DNA of 64,000 nucleotides from positions 7,983,130 to 8,047,129 of the forward strand of contig OX359191.1 in assembly GCA_947172415.1 (NCBI GenBank), read 5' to 3'. Under the pieces are notes generated by a model. The model saw only the letters and a list, made by a program, of their open reading frames with translations. It made no database searches and was not told the origin of the DNA. This stretch comes from Chondrosia reniformis (taxonomy: Eukaryota; Porifera; Demospongiae; Chondrillida; Chondrillidae). Below are positions 1 to 14,000 of the stretch, piece by piece (position 1 is the first letter of the stretch; each line of letters opens with the position of its first letter). Both the position numbers and the translations under genes were made by a program.

Positions 1-169
1 TATGATGCGTTCACTTGCACATCATATATGTATGTATGTATGAATCACTATGTACACACGCAAAGTGGACGTTTAGGACATTTGTGCAAGTGGTCCTTTA
101 AGCATTCCATTGCTAAGGACTCACAGAGATCAAGAAGAAGACAAAGATTCCCAGGGCCCCTAATGAAGA

Positions 170-330
170 ATTGAATTCCCAGAACCAGCTGTCTGGCCCA
201 GTGGAGAAGAAGGAAAGAAGAAGGAGAAAACTCTTGTAACCTCATCCCAAACTCTCACTAGGTTTAGTTCCCTATAGGACTTTATTCTAAAGCAGATGAG
301 CATGTTGAAAAATGTGTATTAGTCCATCCA
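170..330 (+). repeat. dispersed repeat family R, copy 1
   Basis: This segment resembles stretches at about 11130-11165, 17705-17880, 55660-55840 and 55855-56025. Shared landmarks are a CCAGTGGAGAA block, an A/G-rich GAAAGAAG run, a CTCT..AGGTTTAGTTCC block, CCTATAGG, and a tail with a GTAGGAAAATG-like motif. In one frame the left part encodes a short peptide containing L-S-G/D-P-V-E-K-K, so the family may be the 3' end of a transposon ORF. The element class is unknown. Confidence 0.55.
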
Positions 331-3300
331 TAAATTGAACCTGCAAGGGCAGAAGACTGCACAGATGAATCTGATTGGTCAACTGAGAGAGACTAGGTCT
401 TCTGTTTTTCAGAAAAAGCAAGTTGTTAAACAGATTTTTCCTATTTAATAAAAATACATTATTATTTGTAAAAGTACACTCTAATTAAGTGATTTCACTT
501 ACAGATGGTCCCAAGCCACTGAAAGTGGTACGCACATTCCTAATTACACAGTGTTTTGTTCAACCCAGTTACAAGTTGCCAAGGTCATTAGTTAAGAAGA
601 ATACCCTTAACTACCAGCTGCAAGGCCAATTAAAAAAATCCAAGCAGCATTTCTGTACAAATTAACTTTAGGAAACGTCACCAAATGCACATTATAATAT
701 TTACAATATAGTGAAATGCCTGTAACAAGGCTACTCATTTTAATAGAGGTAAAAATATTTATCTCATCTCTTCCTTTAATTATTGTTTGTTATTACATAT
801 TTGTCAATTCTGAATATATAGCCATTGCATCAAAGGGAAGTTTGGGAAATAAACTATTGCATCTATAGTTAACATACTATGCCTGACAGAGGACTGTGAT
901 AGCAATCAGTGCTTTCCTTTGCAAAAGACAACAGAAGCCATATTTGATTGTCAGGAAGTTAAATTTAACGGTCCAATAAAACAAACACAGACCTACAGTC
1001 AATTCCACTCTTACAAAAGTATATAGAAATTTAGAAAGTTCACCTGATGCAAGAAATGTTAAGAAAGCTGACTTTTACTTCTACTCAACTTTCATCACTA
1101 AGAGAGGGAAGATCAAAGATTACAGACTGACTTTCTCTTCTTAAACTATTCACACAGCTAACATTGTACATGTAAATAGGTTTAGGGGGATCCCAGTGAA
1201 AGAGCACTGAAATCTAAAGCATTTTCCACTGGGTCACACTTAACTTAATACAACTGGTAGATATGTGCCTTTTTGTGATTAACTAAATCTAACACCATTT
1301 GAGTGTGAGATCATTTGTTTAATACAAAACAATGACTCCAGGGCATCAACATCTATCTGTGGTAATCAATTTAATGTGAGGAGGAAGTGGGTATTCCCTG
1401 GGAAGTGAAAAGTCAAAGCTAACCCTAGCTAGTAGTATGGATGTATTTCCTAGGTCAAGTTAATAGGAACTGTACCAAGTTCCTTTTACTACCAAAACAT
1501 GTAATGCTTCAAACATCTACATGCACAGCCTAAAGTGTCTTATACAAACATCAACCACAATAACACCCAATGAAATTCAAATCCTGACTGATTAACCTAT
1601 CAGAACATACTAAAAAGAGTTATATTTAAACTCAACCAAGCAAGGAACATTTCACAAAAATGAAGAAAATGTACTGAAATGTCTGTCATTTGAACAAGAT
1701 AAGATTTTAGAACAATACACAAATGAATGCAGTGCTAAACAAATATATATAATATACAGAAGCTAGGACTATATTACAAAGCCATATATGTAAAGCATAT
1801 ACTGTACGTATGTAGTAGTATGAATGAGAAATGGTAATTATAATAATATAACCACAAGCTAAAGGATAGTTACAACAATTAAGCTGCTTGCTCCTATAAC
1901 TAGGTCAGAATGTTCTGGACTATGGAAGCAGTGTGGAGTAGCCTGTCACTCAGTACTATTCGGTTCATTGGTGAAAAGTGCCACTATGTGATATCAGAGT
2001 TGAGTAAAGCTTACTTGCCCTCCATTGAGATTTACTTTCAAAATCAACCATCAGTTGAAAAAACTTGAACATGAAATTGAGTCTTCTGAATGAAATCCCA
2101 ATTTAATTCAAAAGAACAATTGTACCTTTTCAAGAGGGCACACAAAGACTTTGAATTCGTAGAATTTTGTAATGAGCATTCACCTACTTGCCTGCCTTAA
2201 GCTGCTTTATTCAATTAATAAATAATCCCATACTAGGAGAGGTAAACAAATTTGCAAAAGAGCACAAACATTGATCAATCTTAATAAGGTTTGTACACAC
2301 ATATGTATCTCAAGTTAAATGCCTTCTTAACTTAAGAGGTAGTGTCTTAACAAGGAAGAATTTCAATATGTAGTCACTTCTCTCATTATCTGACTAGTTA
2401 ATTACTTCAGATTTAACAGTTGCAGTGTAACCACATCATGTAATCATATTATATTGATTAGCATTTAATTTCCTTTAAATTGTATAATCAACATATAGTG
2501 CCTATGTATACAACATGAGGTAAATGTCTTCGCTTCAGAATCTAACCCACACACAAAGGAATGCACAGAATTCCTAATGCATACAATCTTAACAGAGGAA
2601 TGTCGGATCATATCCAACAAAATAGCTTCTTTACCGGTTCTAGAACCAGAACATATTGAACACGAGTATTAAACTAGAAGCTCTTCTGACTTAAGCATGA
2701 ATAAGCTTCCCTCTATGAAAACTATACATAAAGTGCTGTTATGCAAAGAGAGGATGTCAGCTGACATAAGATCACATCCCGTTCTATTTGGAAGTATATT
2801 CACATCCTAATCACCTTCAATGAAATAATAACAGAACTAAAATATATTGATCCCTCCTCCAATCCTGTTATGGGAGGATCATACAATATGATCATATGTA
2901 ACAAAACAAATTAGGTTTCATTATAACTATATACAGTATTCTCCTCTGTAAACTGTGAATAGCAGCTGATTAGAGCCATGACGATATATTATTAATCTTC
3001 CACAAATGCAGAAAAATGCTTAGAAGATATATCAACTATACTTCTGAATCAACTCAATTAACCAGTTCTTTATCATTCTGGATAACCACAACTTCTTCTC
3101 GGGAATAGTGAGCCATGTAAAACTGTAAATGATGACAGCCTAACTACTCATACATAGTACAAGGTTTTAAAGACATATACGTACGTACATCTAGTAATAA
3201 CCAGAGAGTTTGGAAAAAGATTTTCATGTGCCCATGTATTTGAGAGAACCTTAGTTTTAATATAACTGTGACATATATACAGTACATAGGGAGTTGGTCG

Positions 3301-3738
3301 ACCTAATAAATGTCAAAATAGTACGTCAAACAAAGTGTGAATAGCATTCTTGGAAACTGAACTGGTTTTTAAATTTTCTTTGAGATCAAGTAAAACACAA
3401 CCAGAAAGTATATAAAACACAAAGTAAATTTAAACATTATAAGAATATTATTGTAAGCTTAAGCCAATCATTTAGAAAATAAATTTGGATCGTTTAGGCA
3501 ATTTCACAAAAAGTAGTAGACGTCATTGTGAAAAGAAAAGAAAGATTTAGTCTGCGCTAAAGATGCTTCTTGATTTAAGTGAAATAGAAAGACTTAACAG
3601 CTCAGTCTGCCAACCATCCTACAGCCTGTCACCAATGACCCCAAAACACATAATAGAAGTTGAGAATAACACTTAGAACAGCACAGATCTACTGTAACAT
3701 GACACTCAAATAGTTGACCCTTAAACATATCAGTTATT

Positions 3739-3800
3739 CAGTGAACCTGTACAGGACAACCATAACCTATTCAGTGAACCTGTACAGGACAACCATAACC
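3739..3800. repeat. 32-bp direct duplication
   Basis: The segment beginning ATTCAGTGAACCTGTACAGG occurs twice back to back, with the CATAACC ending in both copies. It is a simple tandem duplication in noncoding sequence. Confidence 0.7.
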
Positions 3801-4004
3801 AAAGGGGCTTTGCATACAAAGCATCAAACGTAATAGCTACAGACACTTTGCTATTCCTTCAACAGAACTAGTACGACAGGATGGACAGAATTATAGATAA
3901 GTACATAGTAAATTGTGTTAAAACTGAACCTATATTTTCTAGTTCTACTGGTACAACTACTTTCCTATCAGAAAACTGAGATATTCAGTGTTCAAAACAA
4001 ATCT

Positions 4005-4152
4005 TATCCCCATATCCACTCCTATCCTTAACCCCTATATATATATCCCCATATCCACTCCTATCCTTAACCATATATATATCCCTATACCTATTCCTAT
4101 CCTTAACCCTATATATATCCCTATACCTATTCCTATCCTTAACCCTATCTAC
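4005..4152. repeat. short minisatellite (CCTATCCTTAACC-containing units)
   Basis: About four imperfect units of roughly 34-40 bp carry TATATATCCC, CTATTCCTATCC and TTAACCC blocks. The array explains the repetitive open frame on the minus strand, which is not a gene. Confidence 0.65.
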
Positions 4153-5074
4153 GTATATTATCCTTAAATGCAACTTTTGTGAGTGACACAGTTAAGCTCT
4201 TTTAGTTCTGGCATCAGAGCTCAGACGAGGCTTATATAAGGATAACTTTGAAAATGAACATATTAACGTTATATTTGTCATCTACTTAAACCGAACATAC
4301 TTAAAGACATTCTATTTCGTAGCACAATTTCAAACTAAAACATAACGTTGATACATTCAGTTTAATAAAAAATTAACACAGATATTAATAAGATAAAGAT
4401 TCCCTTAGCACAACAACGGATAAAATTTAAACACCATTAAACTCAAAGTCTCTGGGAAGGAGTGAATAGGTGTAGCTTCTAGCCCTATTGCCATAGCAAC
4501 ACAGGTATGATGCAAGGGTGACTACACATGAGATGACTGCTATTGAAAATAGGCAAAATGAAACTGATGGCTGGTTGGCCCTGTAACAAACTGACATAGA
4601 GCAATGCATTCAACATTCAGCAACTTGAAACTACAAGAGAACAACAACATTCATCAATTACTACCAAGCATTTCTCTACTGGAACCTCTAAATATGGTAA
4701 ATTATTTATAATACTGTACATATTATATAAATTCCATTTTCGTGAACAAATATGAATTAATTTTACCATTTCTGCGAAGTACGTACATTCCTATTTTGTA
4801 TTTACACACAAGTTACATGAATCAACTGAAAAGGAATGATTACACCAATCCTAGTACCATCTTTACAACCACTTTAAGCCATCTAGATAGAGGATAACGC
4901 TATTATGCGCAACACGGTCTTTAGAAGATAGTTCCATCATTCAGACAGTGTTTACTAAGAGTAATTTAACAATTACCTAATGACTCAATTAAGCTCCGAT
5001 GGATTTTAAACATTGAATGTTTCCCAAAAGAGTCTAGTTTTTAGACCTGTTACTTAGACACCGGGAGAAAAGTC

Positions 5075-8000
5075 TTAATTGATTCCATTAAAATTGCTAA
5101 CCAGCTCTTCAACTATTTTCATGATAGCATCTTTGGCATCCTTCACTTGATGTTCGTAACCTGTGATTTCAATCACATCCTGAGATTGACTGTCTTTCTC
5201 AGGAAATTGAATCTGAACTCCAAATTGCTGCCTTATTTCCTTGACCTGCGCCCCCTTCCGTCCAATGATCTTCGGATGATGCTTTGGGTCAACATGAAGT
5301 ATTTCTTTGTAGCTGCGCAGTTCCTATGAAAATAGAAAGACTGTGGTGAACCAAGCATTATGTTTTCACAACAATGCCATTTGGATATATAAAAGGAATA
5401 TTCAAAAATGACAAGCTCAAACAGAAATCAAAAACTGTGATTTTCTAAAGAAATAACAGTGCAAGATTAAGATGACAAAATTAACACCTATCTTAAGTTG
5501 AAAGTAATTCCACCCCAAACCTCATACCATAATTTCTTCTTGTAGATTGGCTTTAGATATATTGCATCACTGAGATAGCCAAAATCTACCAATTGCACTT
5601 GGATTTGAATTTAATCTGATAGTTTGAAATCAGCTAACTTAGACCAGTCCTATCTAATCAGGTTCAGTTACAGGCTCTTAGTTTATTGCTTACAAATTAC
5701 AAACAAAATATCCTCCTATTCCCAAAGTCTCAAAAGGAAGTACAAAAATACTTGTTACTATTTAAAGTACTCCTCCCAAAACAGGAAATACCAGACACTG
5801 GTTCACATTCCCAACACCGATTCTACCTGTCAATCCATTGTTATAAAGTTATGTAAGTGATGATGACCTACAAAAACTAGTAGGAGGAAGAATTGTCTGA
5901 CAATTTAGTAAATTGATTCTCCCTGTAATTTGTGGCTGATGGTTTATATGAATAACATCCATAAATAGCACTTGTAGCCTCATTGCGCAATACAGTCAAG
6001 AATGTAAGATAATAGAAACCACCGCTATACATGAGAAAGCTAATGTATGGTTCAAAGTGATAACTACATGAAAGGAATTGTAAGCAATTAGAAAGTACAC
6101 AAGAACAATGGTCTAAAAGTATTAGACTCCCAATTTTCACTCTTTTTGAGGGTCATCACTATAGGGACTGCAGTTAGGCAGTTGGGTACCACTGAGACAG
6201 AAATATGGCTAAAAAGTTTCATTTTCAAGTTTGACCAATTGCTACAACATGTAAACATACACACCCTTCATCATTATATCTGCACAATAGCATGCAATAG
6301 AATCTTTCCAGCTAACGCTCTCAGATTACCCACATAAGGTCAAACAAAAAGATTCTCTAAATATTACCTTATCAACGTTTATATTAACAACCTGGTAAGG
6401 AACTGGTCTAGTACTTCCTAATTCAAGGACAGAATTTCCTAATATCCATGCTGCCACTAATTAGGGAAACATTCCATATACAAATATATGTAATAGTTAT
6501 ACACTCCGTCCCTAGGCTTTTCTTGCATTTTCGAGGGATAACACAAGCTTTTAGGCATTTACTGAGTTATCAGCGGGATACGTACATCATTGTATAACTA
6601 TAATAAGAGGCCAAAGTGCCTCTTATTACACGTAGATATACTTCAGTTGTGGAATATAATTTGCCTTGGTTGCCCCAGCAACGGAGTGTATGTGCTCTTA
6701 TGCAGGTACATACTCAGTATAGATTTTACTACTAGTATACACTTGTGATACATTTATAATGATATATGAATACATACTCTATCCTCCTTTTCTGCCTCTA
6801 ACTGCTGAACTTTCTGTTTAACTGCCTGAATAGCCTCTTCAACGTGTGACGGTGGACCAGTGATGGTAATAATATCCAGCTGCTTATCAGGGGACGGGAT
6901 GGTGATCTGAACACGAAACTCGTCCATCAGAGCTCGAACCTCTCTTCCTTGTTGACCTATAATGTAACGATGATATTCATTGGGTACTGGAACTTCCACC
7001 GAAGTAGGAACCAAACTCTACATTCAAAAAAATTCCAAATTTTTTTTTCCAAAATCTGCAAATCATATACGTATCTAAATGTATATCTATGAATATCAAG
7101 TAAATGTAATTAATAAAACTTTAGAACATATGTACATACTGTATATATATTAAGGGGCAGTTATAAAAAATGCAAAAAATATTACTAAAAGCAATTAGTA
7201 CAGTGGACCTTCAGGTGACACAACCTTTGTACATTTCTTAAAGTATATGCGGGGAGTAAAAAGTTGCTGTTCTAAGTAAATTTATAATAACTGGGGAAAG
7301 ATTACAACCATACAACTATTCTATCATAATTGGTACTTTTTCTTCACAGGTGAGTTGAAGGAATGTTTTCTAATCTCACAGGTGAGTTGAAGGAATGTTT
7401 TCTATAGATTAGTCAGTACTCTGTGACTAAGGAGGAGTGCCCAGTAACTGGATGTGCTATTATGCTGTGTAATTAGATTTAGATTTGTGATTAGTTTGCC
7501 GGTAAACGGGATGACACCAGATAACCACCATTAGGAATAGGAGGAGGAGACAGGTGGGTTGGAGAGTGAAACTGAAGACTTTGGTAATTTGGAGTTTACA
7601 AGAAGAAACAATGAACAAGAAGAAGAGGGAGTTACACTCCATACAGGCCAGCCTAGGAAGAAACTATCTTGTGGGATAAAGAGGCAGGTATTAAAGATTC
7701 TCATTGTCTGATACACAATAACCATGATCATGCAATATCATGGTATAAATCTTAATAATTTACTTCACCACAACCCTAATACTGTACATGTCTTAGATTT
7801 TTCATGTACTTGGGAAAATGTAGAAAATGCTTAGAAAGGGATGGAGAGAGCTGAAAACAGCTCATATGTCTAAAGATTTACTCTTAGTTTAACAAAGAAA
7901 ATTACACAAATTAATAAAAAAAACTTAGCAAACCTTTATCGGTATTAATGATAGAGAAGAGGTTACAGAGAGATAGAGGTGAAGAGACTCACCAAAATAG

Positions 8001-11000
8001 CTTCTTTAGCTGCCTCACAATCTTCCTTCCTTCCTGTAATAATTATCAAGTCTCGCGGATCCTTCTCCTCACTTCCCTCTTCAACAGGTTCATCCACTTC
8101 GGCTGTAGATTGAGAATCTCTGTTCCGCTCTGGGAACTTGATGTGGACGTTATGGTCCTCGGTCACTTGCTGTATGTTGCTTCCACGCGGTCCCATGATG
8201 GAACGATGGTGCTTGTGTGACACTGTACATTCCATGGTTATCTGGGCCTCCTGTGTAAGTATAGGACAAAGTCGTTACTAGAATGCAGTCAATTTCAAAA
8301 AGACATTCTGTCATTATCAGTTGATGGATGCACAAATACAGAATGTCAAAGGGGTGATATATGTGAGGTCCCTCGCACCAAAATAAGGTCATTAAAGCAA
8401 GCAAGAAAATCTCAATAATTAATTATATGAAAGCTACATTTCATGACAATATTGCATTCTCACTACTCAATAGGGGTGTAAGGATTTAGAGGGTTAATTG
8501 ATAAAATCTTTATCTTTCTTGAGTTGTTCAGGAAATATTAACTATGTAGTCAAGCTATGCGACTGAATACAGAGACAGTCCTTGAAAAGTTTGTAAATAC
8601 AGTACACACAGCACTGCTAATGCTTGGTCATATACGTAGTAAGTGTATATATGGATATTAGTATGTATGGTAGATATTCGGATAACAAATTCACAATGAA
8701 GCAGATCGTTTTAGGCTTAATTTTGAATTATTTAATATATGTAAATACATTTACACAAACTGCTCCACAGCGAATACATTGAAACTGTTCACTCTGTTCC
8801 GTATTCTCTGAATAGAGGCATAAATAGTTGGTGGAATAGTAGGGACAATGGCAGTCTGAATGAGAGAGATAATCCAGCTAGGTAATACACTAAATTGAAA
8901 ATGCTTTAAATAGAAAAGCCCTTAAAATAATTGTCCATTGTTCTCATAGGATGCAGGCTAAGGGAGATAAATGGATGCCTCACAATACTAGTAGCTAGTG
9001 TCAATCAAAGCTCATACACATGTTGAAAACAGACTTTTCAAAATGAATGAAAATGAAAAAACCGTTTTAAATTCACTAATATGCCCATTTTATTCCAAAA
9101 CTCCATTAAGCTATGGTACGATGTGTATGTTTATGCAAGCTAATAGCCTATTGTAGTACAGTAATTCACACATGTGACTTAAGATGCAATATAAAAGGTA
9201 GCAGGGGAAACTTTACTAAAATTCGTATATCATAGGTACGTAAGCTGTAAGAGGCCAATCGGAATATAAATTAGCTAATTAACCCCCTTTGCTGAAGGTG
9301 GTCAATAATTACTCACATTCCATATGTCCACAAATAAACGTTTGTAGCCTAGAATGACATGTTGCAGGTGATGTGATATAACATTAATCATTCAATCCCT
9401 ATTGAAGATGCTACCCAGTCAATTTAGTATAAAAAAGTATTTATGTACATAACATTATATACAGGAATCAGTGACGATCATTCATCCGATCTTGGGAACA
9501 GATACGTATATCTATATAACGTGTTATGGTAAAATGCTATAGCAATTGGTTACCATAACGACTGGTTGCCATAGTAACAGTGCACAACACAGGAAGTAGG
9601 TGGGTGTGGGAATGCATACCAGGTCTTCAATAATTTCCTTGATTCTATCTTTAGCCCCTTGAATGCATTCTGCAGCTCCTTTCAATAGAACCCGACTCTG
9701 GCCTGACCCTTGTTTGGGGAAACTGATGATTATTCCTCCATTTTCATCAGCTATCTCCTTAATGACCTGCAAAAGATGCACACAAGGACACAAATGTGAA
9801 TACAATACAAGGACAAAGTAAAGACTTGCAGCCAAACACACAAGTTCCAATCTTACTTGGCCTCTCTTCTGAATGAAATACTTATGATGTTTAGGGTCCA
9901 CGTCCATCTGATCCTCCACAATCTTCTCCTACAAAGTCAACAAAAGGCAAGTACTTTGTATTCAGTTGCTAAGCAACAAAACGTTTTGTACTAAAGACAG
10001 GTATTACATATGTTTTCTGCAAGCATGCATTGTATGCACACAAGCATATTCAGTGTACGCTGCAGCAGAGGTGAGCTAAAATTGAAGAAAAACAAGTCTT
10101 ATTACCAAGTCTGCAATCATCTTTTCAATGTGGGCCTTGGCAGGAATCACTTTCTTCTCTCTTCCTAATATGGTAATGGTCTCAGGGTCATCCTCAGTTA
10201 ACTTTTGTGGAAATATTACTCTGGCACCAAACTCATCTCGGACCTACACGTATGGACAGTTGAAGAGCAAGATACTGTTTGTATACAATATACAACATTA
10301 ATTTTATGACATTAATTAGATATTTTAAGGTACTCTTGTTAGATTAGTCTGGCTAAAAGAGTTAATTCTGTACTTATCACAGAAATGATAATGATGATAA
10401 TGCTATACATACGTATATGTATATTTAGATTACCTTAGTATATTGTAACTTGTACTGTATATATATATATATGTATATATACGTATGTATCACACTGTTA
10501 CAACACTTCAAAGTGCTACTTTTGTGTTTCTCTCTCTTTGTGATATTGGAGTTCAATTACTTGTGGTTTGCTTTAGGCATACGAATACATGGGAACATTT
10601 GAATCCGGGACAGCTGGCTATGACCACCAGTGCTCTGCCACTGAGCTATAATGGCCACAGCAATGCTACACTTACACTTTCCTCTTGTGGTAACAATAAA
10701 CTAAGCACTCAATACAAGCTGCGTGTAACTGGAGCAAGTGGCTGGGGAAGTCTAAAACCTTTTTTGGTCAAGTTTTACAGGATACTGAAGTGGACGGTAT
10801 CAATCAATCCATCTCCGAGAGAAATGCCTTGTCTGCAGCATTACTCTCTGTGCGGCTTCATCTTGTGGATTACTTATGGAAGACTACTAACTGCATCTTT
10901 AGATGCTCTAAATTATCAGATATGCCAACTTAAAGATAGGTTTGACAATCCCTTTTATCACTAGTTACCATAGTTACTGTAGCTAGGTGATGGCCTTGAG

Positions 11001-14000
11001 GTTGCCAGATGGCTTGGAGCAGGTTTGTAAGGAGGTACAGCTCCAGTACTTCCCCAAACAGGGCTATCAGAAGACCACACAAGTTAAAATTCCCTGGTTG
11101 ATTGATACAATTGAGTTTCAGAAACAGTTGTCTGACCCAGTGGAGAAAAAGGAAGAAATGTATACTTTATCTTTATCTAAAGCTCTGCAGCTTTTATTAA
11201 CTTATCTAGTCTAAGTTCCAGGAAAAATGGTGTTTAGGTAGTTAATGAGGTTAGAGTATAATCAAAGCCATGTTGCCTAGCAACACATAGTTTGAAGTAC
11301 TGCTGCCTTGGAATAAATGTTTTACTATTGTTTTTATACATACTAAAGTTTAAACTAGAGATGGGAGGAGTTATTTAGCAACACAAATTTAGTTTTTTAA
11401 AATATCCTAAAATATCCTACATCAACCTAATGACAATCTACTGGTCCAGCGAAAAAGTCTAAAGTACATCCCACTCAATCAATGACATCATACCTCTCAC
11501 TGACCTAGATATATAAGTATTTACATTATAATGTTATGATGAATTTGTAGTTAAGGAAGAATGTATTACATATTACATAACTCCTTACAATATCTAATTT
11601 TCATATCTATGAATATCATTAGCTATGAAGTCAGTCATCAGAATAGCCCCTGTATACAAACATTCTACAAGTTTGGAAAAAATTGCATTTTTTAACTGTA
11701 GAATGTTCCATGCTTTACCTTAAAGGTACTAGACTATAGTAAGAGTACAGACATGCACTCTGAAATCATCTGATTGATCTATCTGTGCATCCTTTTTGGT
11801 TCGATACAATTTCACCCCCTGTACCTCAGGGTGGGGATGGTACGACTTCACCCCCTGTACCTCAGGGTGGGGATGGCACAACTTCACCCCTGTACCTCAG
11901 GGTGGGGCACGACTTCACCCCCTGTACCTCAGGGTGGGGATGGCACGACTTCACCCCCTGTACCTCAGGGTGGGGATGGCACGACTTCACCCCCTGTACC
12001 TCAGGGTGGGGATGGCACGACTTCACCCCCTGTACCTCAGGGTGGGGATGGCACGACTTCACCCCCTGTACCTCAGGGTGGGGATGGCACGACTTCACCT
12101 CCTGTACCTCAGGGTGGGGATGGCACGACTTCACCCCCTGTACCTCAGGGTGGGGATGGCACGACTTCACCCCCTGTACCTCAGGGTGGGGATGGCACGA
12201 CTTCACCCCCTGTACCTCAGGGTGGGGATGGCACGACTTCACCCCCTGTACTATACGTTTGTACAATGAGTTAATATTTAAGGATTAACCAACCTTCTTA
12301 ATTCGGCTGCCATTTTTTCCAATTAAGAACTTGTGATACTCTGCTTTGCACTTAATCTCTTCACTGTAGTTGTCAAGATGAATCTCCTTGGCCATTTCAA
12401 GCAAGCATTCCTTGGCCTTCTCCACGTCCTCCTTGGGTCCCTGTATCTTCACCTCGTTGCTCTGAGCTGCACTCTGAGGGAAAGAGATCCTTACGCCGTA
12501 CTCATCCATGATGGAACGGACAAGCCGGCCCTTGGGACCTATGATGGCATTGTGATGCTTCTGTGGTATAGAGATGGTTGCCTCGGTTACGGCAGCCTAA
12601 AGGAATAGATACACAATGAAAATGAGAAGGATAATCTAATAACTTTAAGTGAATACTAATTAAGTTTTTAACCAATCTATTAAAAACAGACACATATAGA
12701 CATTCTCGGTATATGGTTTTGACTTCGTAAAAGGTTAGGTGCACCCAGCTTCCTGCTAATTGTATACATTACCATACATGGGAGGTATGGGAGGGCACTC
12801 ACCAACTGCCTTTCCATGGCAAGAATCTTCTCTCTGGCCCTCTCCACGTTCTCCCTTCGACCAGTAATGACTATGTACTCGCTGTCGCTCTTCTCTGTTG
12901 GGAGATCAATCTTTGTGTTTGTATCCTGGCGAATCTGAAGGACACAATATACATATAAGAGTTTTCATCTATTGCAACACCAAATAACTGTGAAAATATT
13001 TGTTTGATGGAACTATGGATAGAATTGCCTAACAAAAGTGTGACTGTAATGCATACGTATGACGATTATGCGGTACTGTAGGGTTCAGGCAATTTGAAAA
13101 TGTATTTCTTATCTTATGGACAACCCATAACAAACAACAGGTTGGAATTTGGCAGCATCTATAGGTTGGGGATAATTGACTGACAGGGTCATCCCTATCA
13201 AGTGGACCATTAGATCATTGTTCAAACTATTGACCCAATTGGAGAATGTAATTAATTTCTGAAGGAATTAAATTCAATATCAATTACATAGTTGATTAAA
13301 CAGATAGTTATCAAGTTATGAATTCTGACCTATTCTATTACAATACACTTCACAAAATAGTAATATTGTATTTCCTTAATTTCCAGTCCAACTTGTATAC
13401 ACAACAGAGGTGCAGGAGGTGCAGGATGTAAAGAGATGGTTTTATGAAAACAAGTTTACTTAACTGGCTAGTAATACTTGACCAAAGTATGATTGACTGT
13501 GAAGGTTGCTAGGGAAACACAGTCTTAGACACTGTTCCTAAGCAACCTCAAAACATACGTACTGTTTCCAAAAATAGATTTGCAGACCATACCTAATAAG
13601 GTCTACAAACATTGCATACTCAGAAATAACTATGCATAAGAAAGTTGAGGCAACTGTCAAAGTGGAAGTGTCAAAAAACCAAATTATTGCCTGAGATCAA
13701 TGAGCACATATTCACAGAAATACAAGCAACGCCCACGGGCCTGTTACATACTACAATGTTCTCTGCTTATACAGCAAATCAGTTACAACACTCAAAGCCC
13801 ACACAATTGTTTAGAAATATGGCTTTGCATGTAGCTTTGGTTAAACCAAACATACCCTAGGTAAATCACCTGACCACATAAAGGGGATAGCAAAGCCATA
13901 AACACAATATCAGGGCCTTGAGGAACACTGGGTGATTTACCAAACAGAGTTGGTACTGAATGGAATGGCCAAAAGGGAAGCGCTTAGTATGACAAGAATT

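Larger units (their letters stand above)
1..5074. other. 3' flank of vigilin, no gene recognised
   Basis: AT-rich sequence downstream of the vigilin stop codon. I searched both strands for KH-type motifs, because the vigilin model ends one KH module early, and found no GXXG-like exon. Short open frames here show no recognisable domain. The stretch contains a dispersed-repeat copy near 170-330, a 32-bp direct duplication near 3739-3800 and a short tandem repeat at about 4005-4152. Part of it is presumably vigilin 3' UTR, but no poly(A) signal could be assigned with confidence. Confidence 0.5.

Noticed and set aside
4427-4609. Minus-strand 60-residue open frame as a possible vigilin KH14 exon
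   Set aside because: It has no GXXG loop or KH-like hydrophobic pattern and is Cys/Ser-rich without family resemblance.
11774-12288. Four overlapping long repetitive open frames on both strands (Ser-Pro-Pro-Val-Pro-Gln and His-Pro-His-Pro types)
   Set aside because: They are produced by a 36-bp minisatellite whose period is a multiple of three. They lie in a vigilin intron and have no start or splice context.
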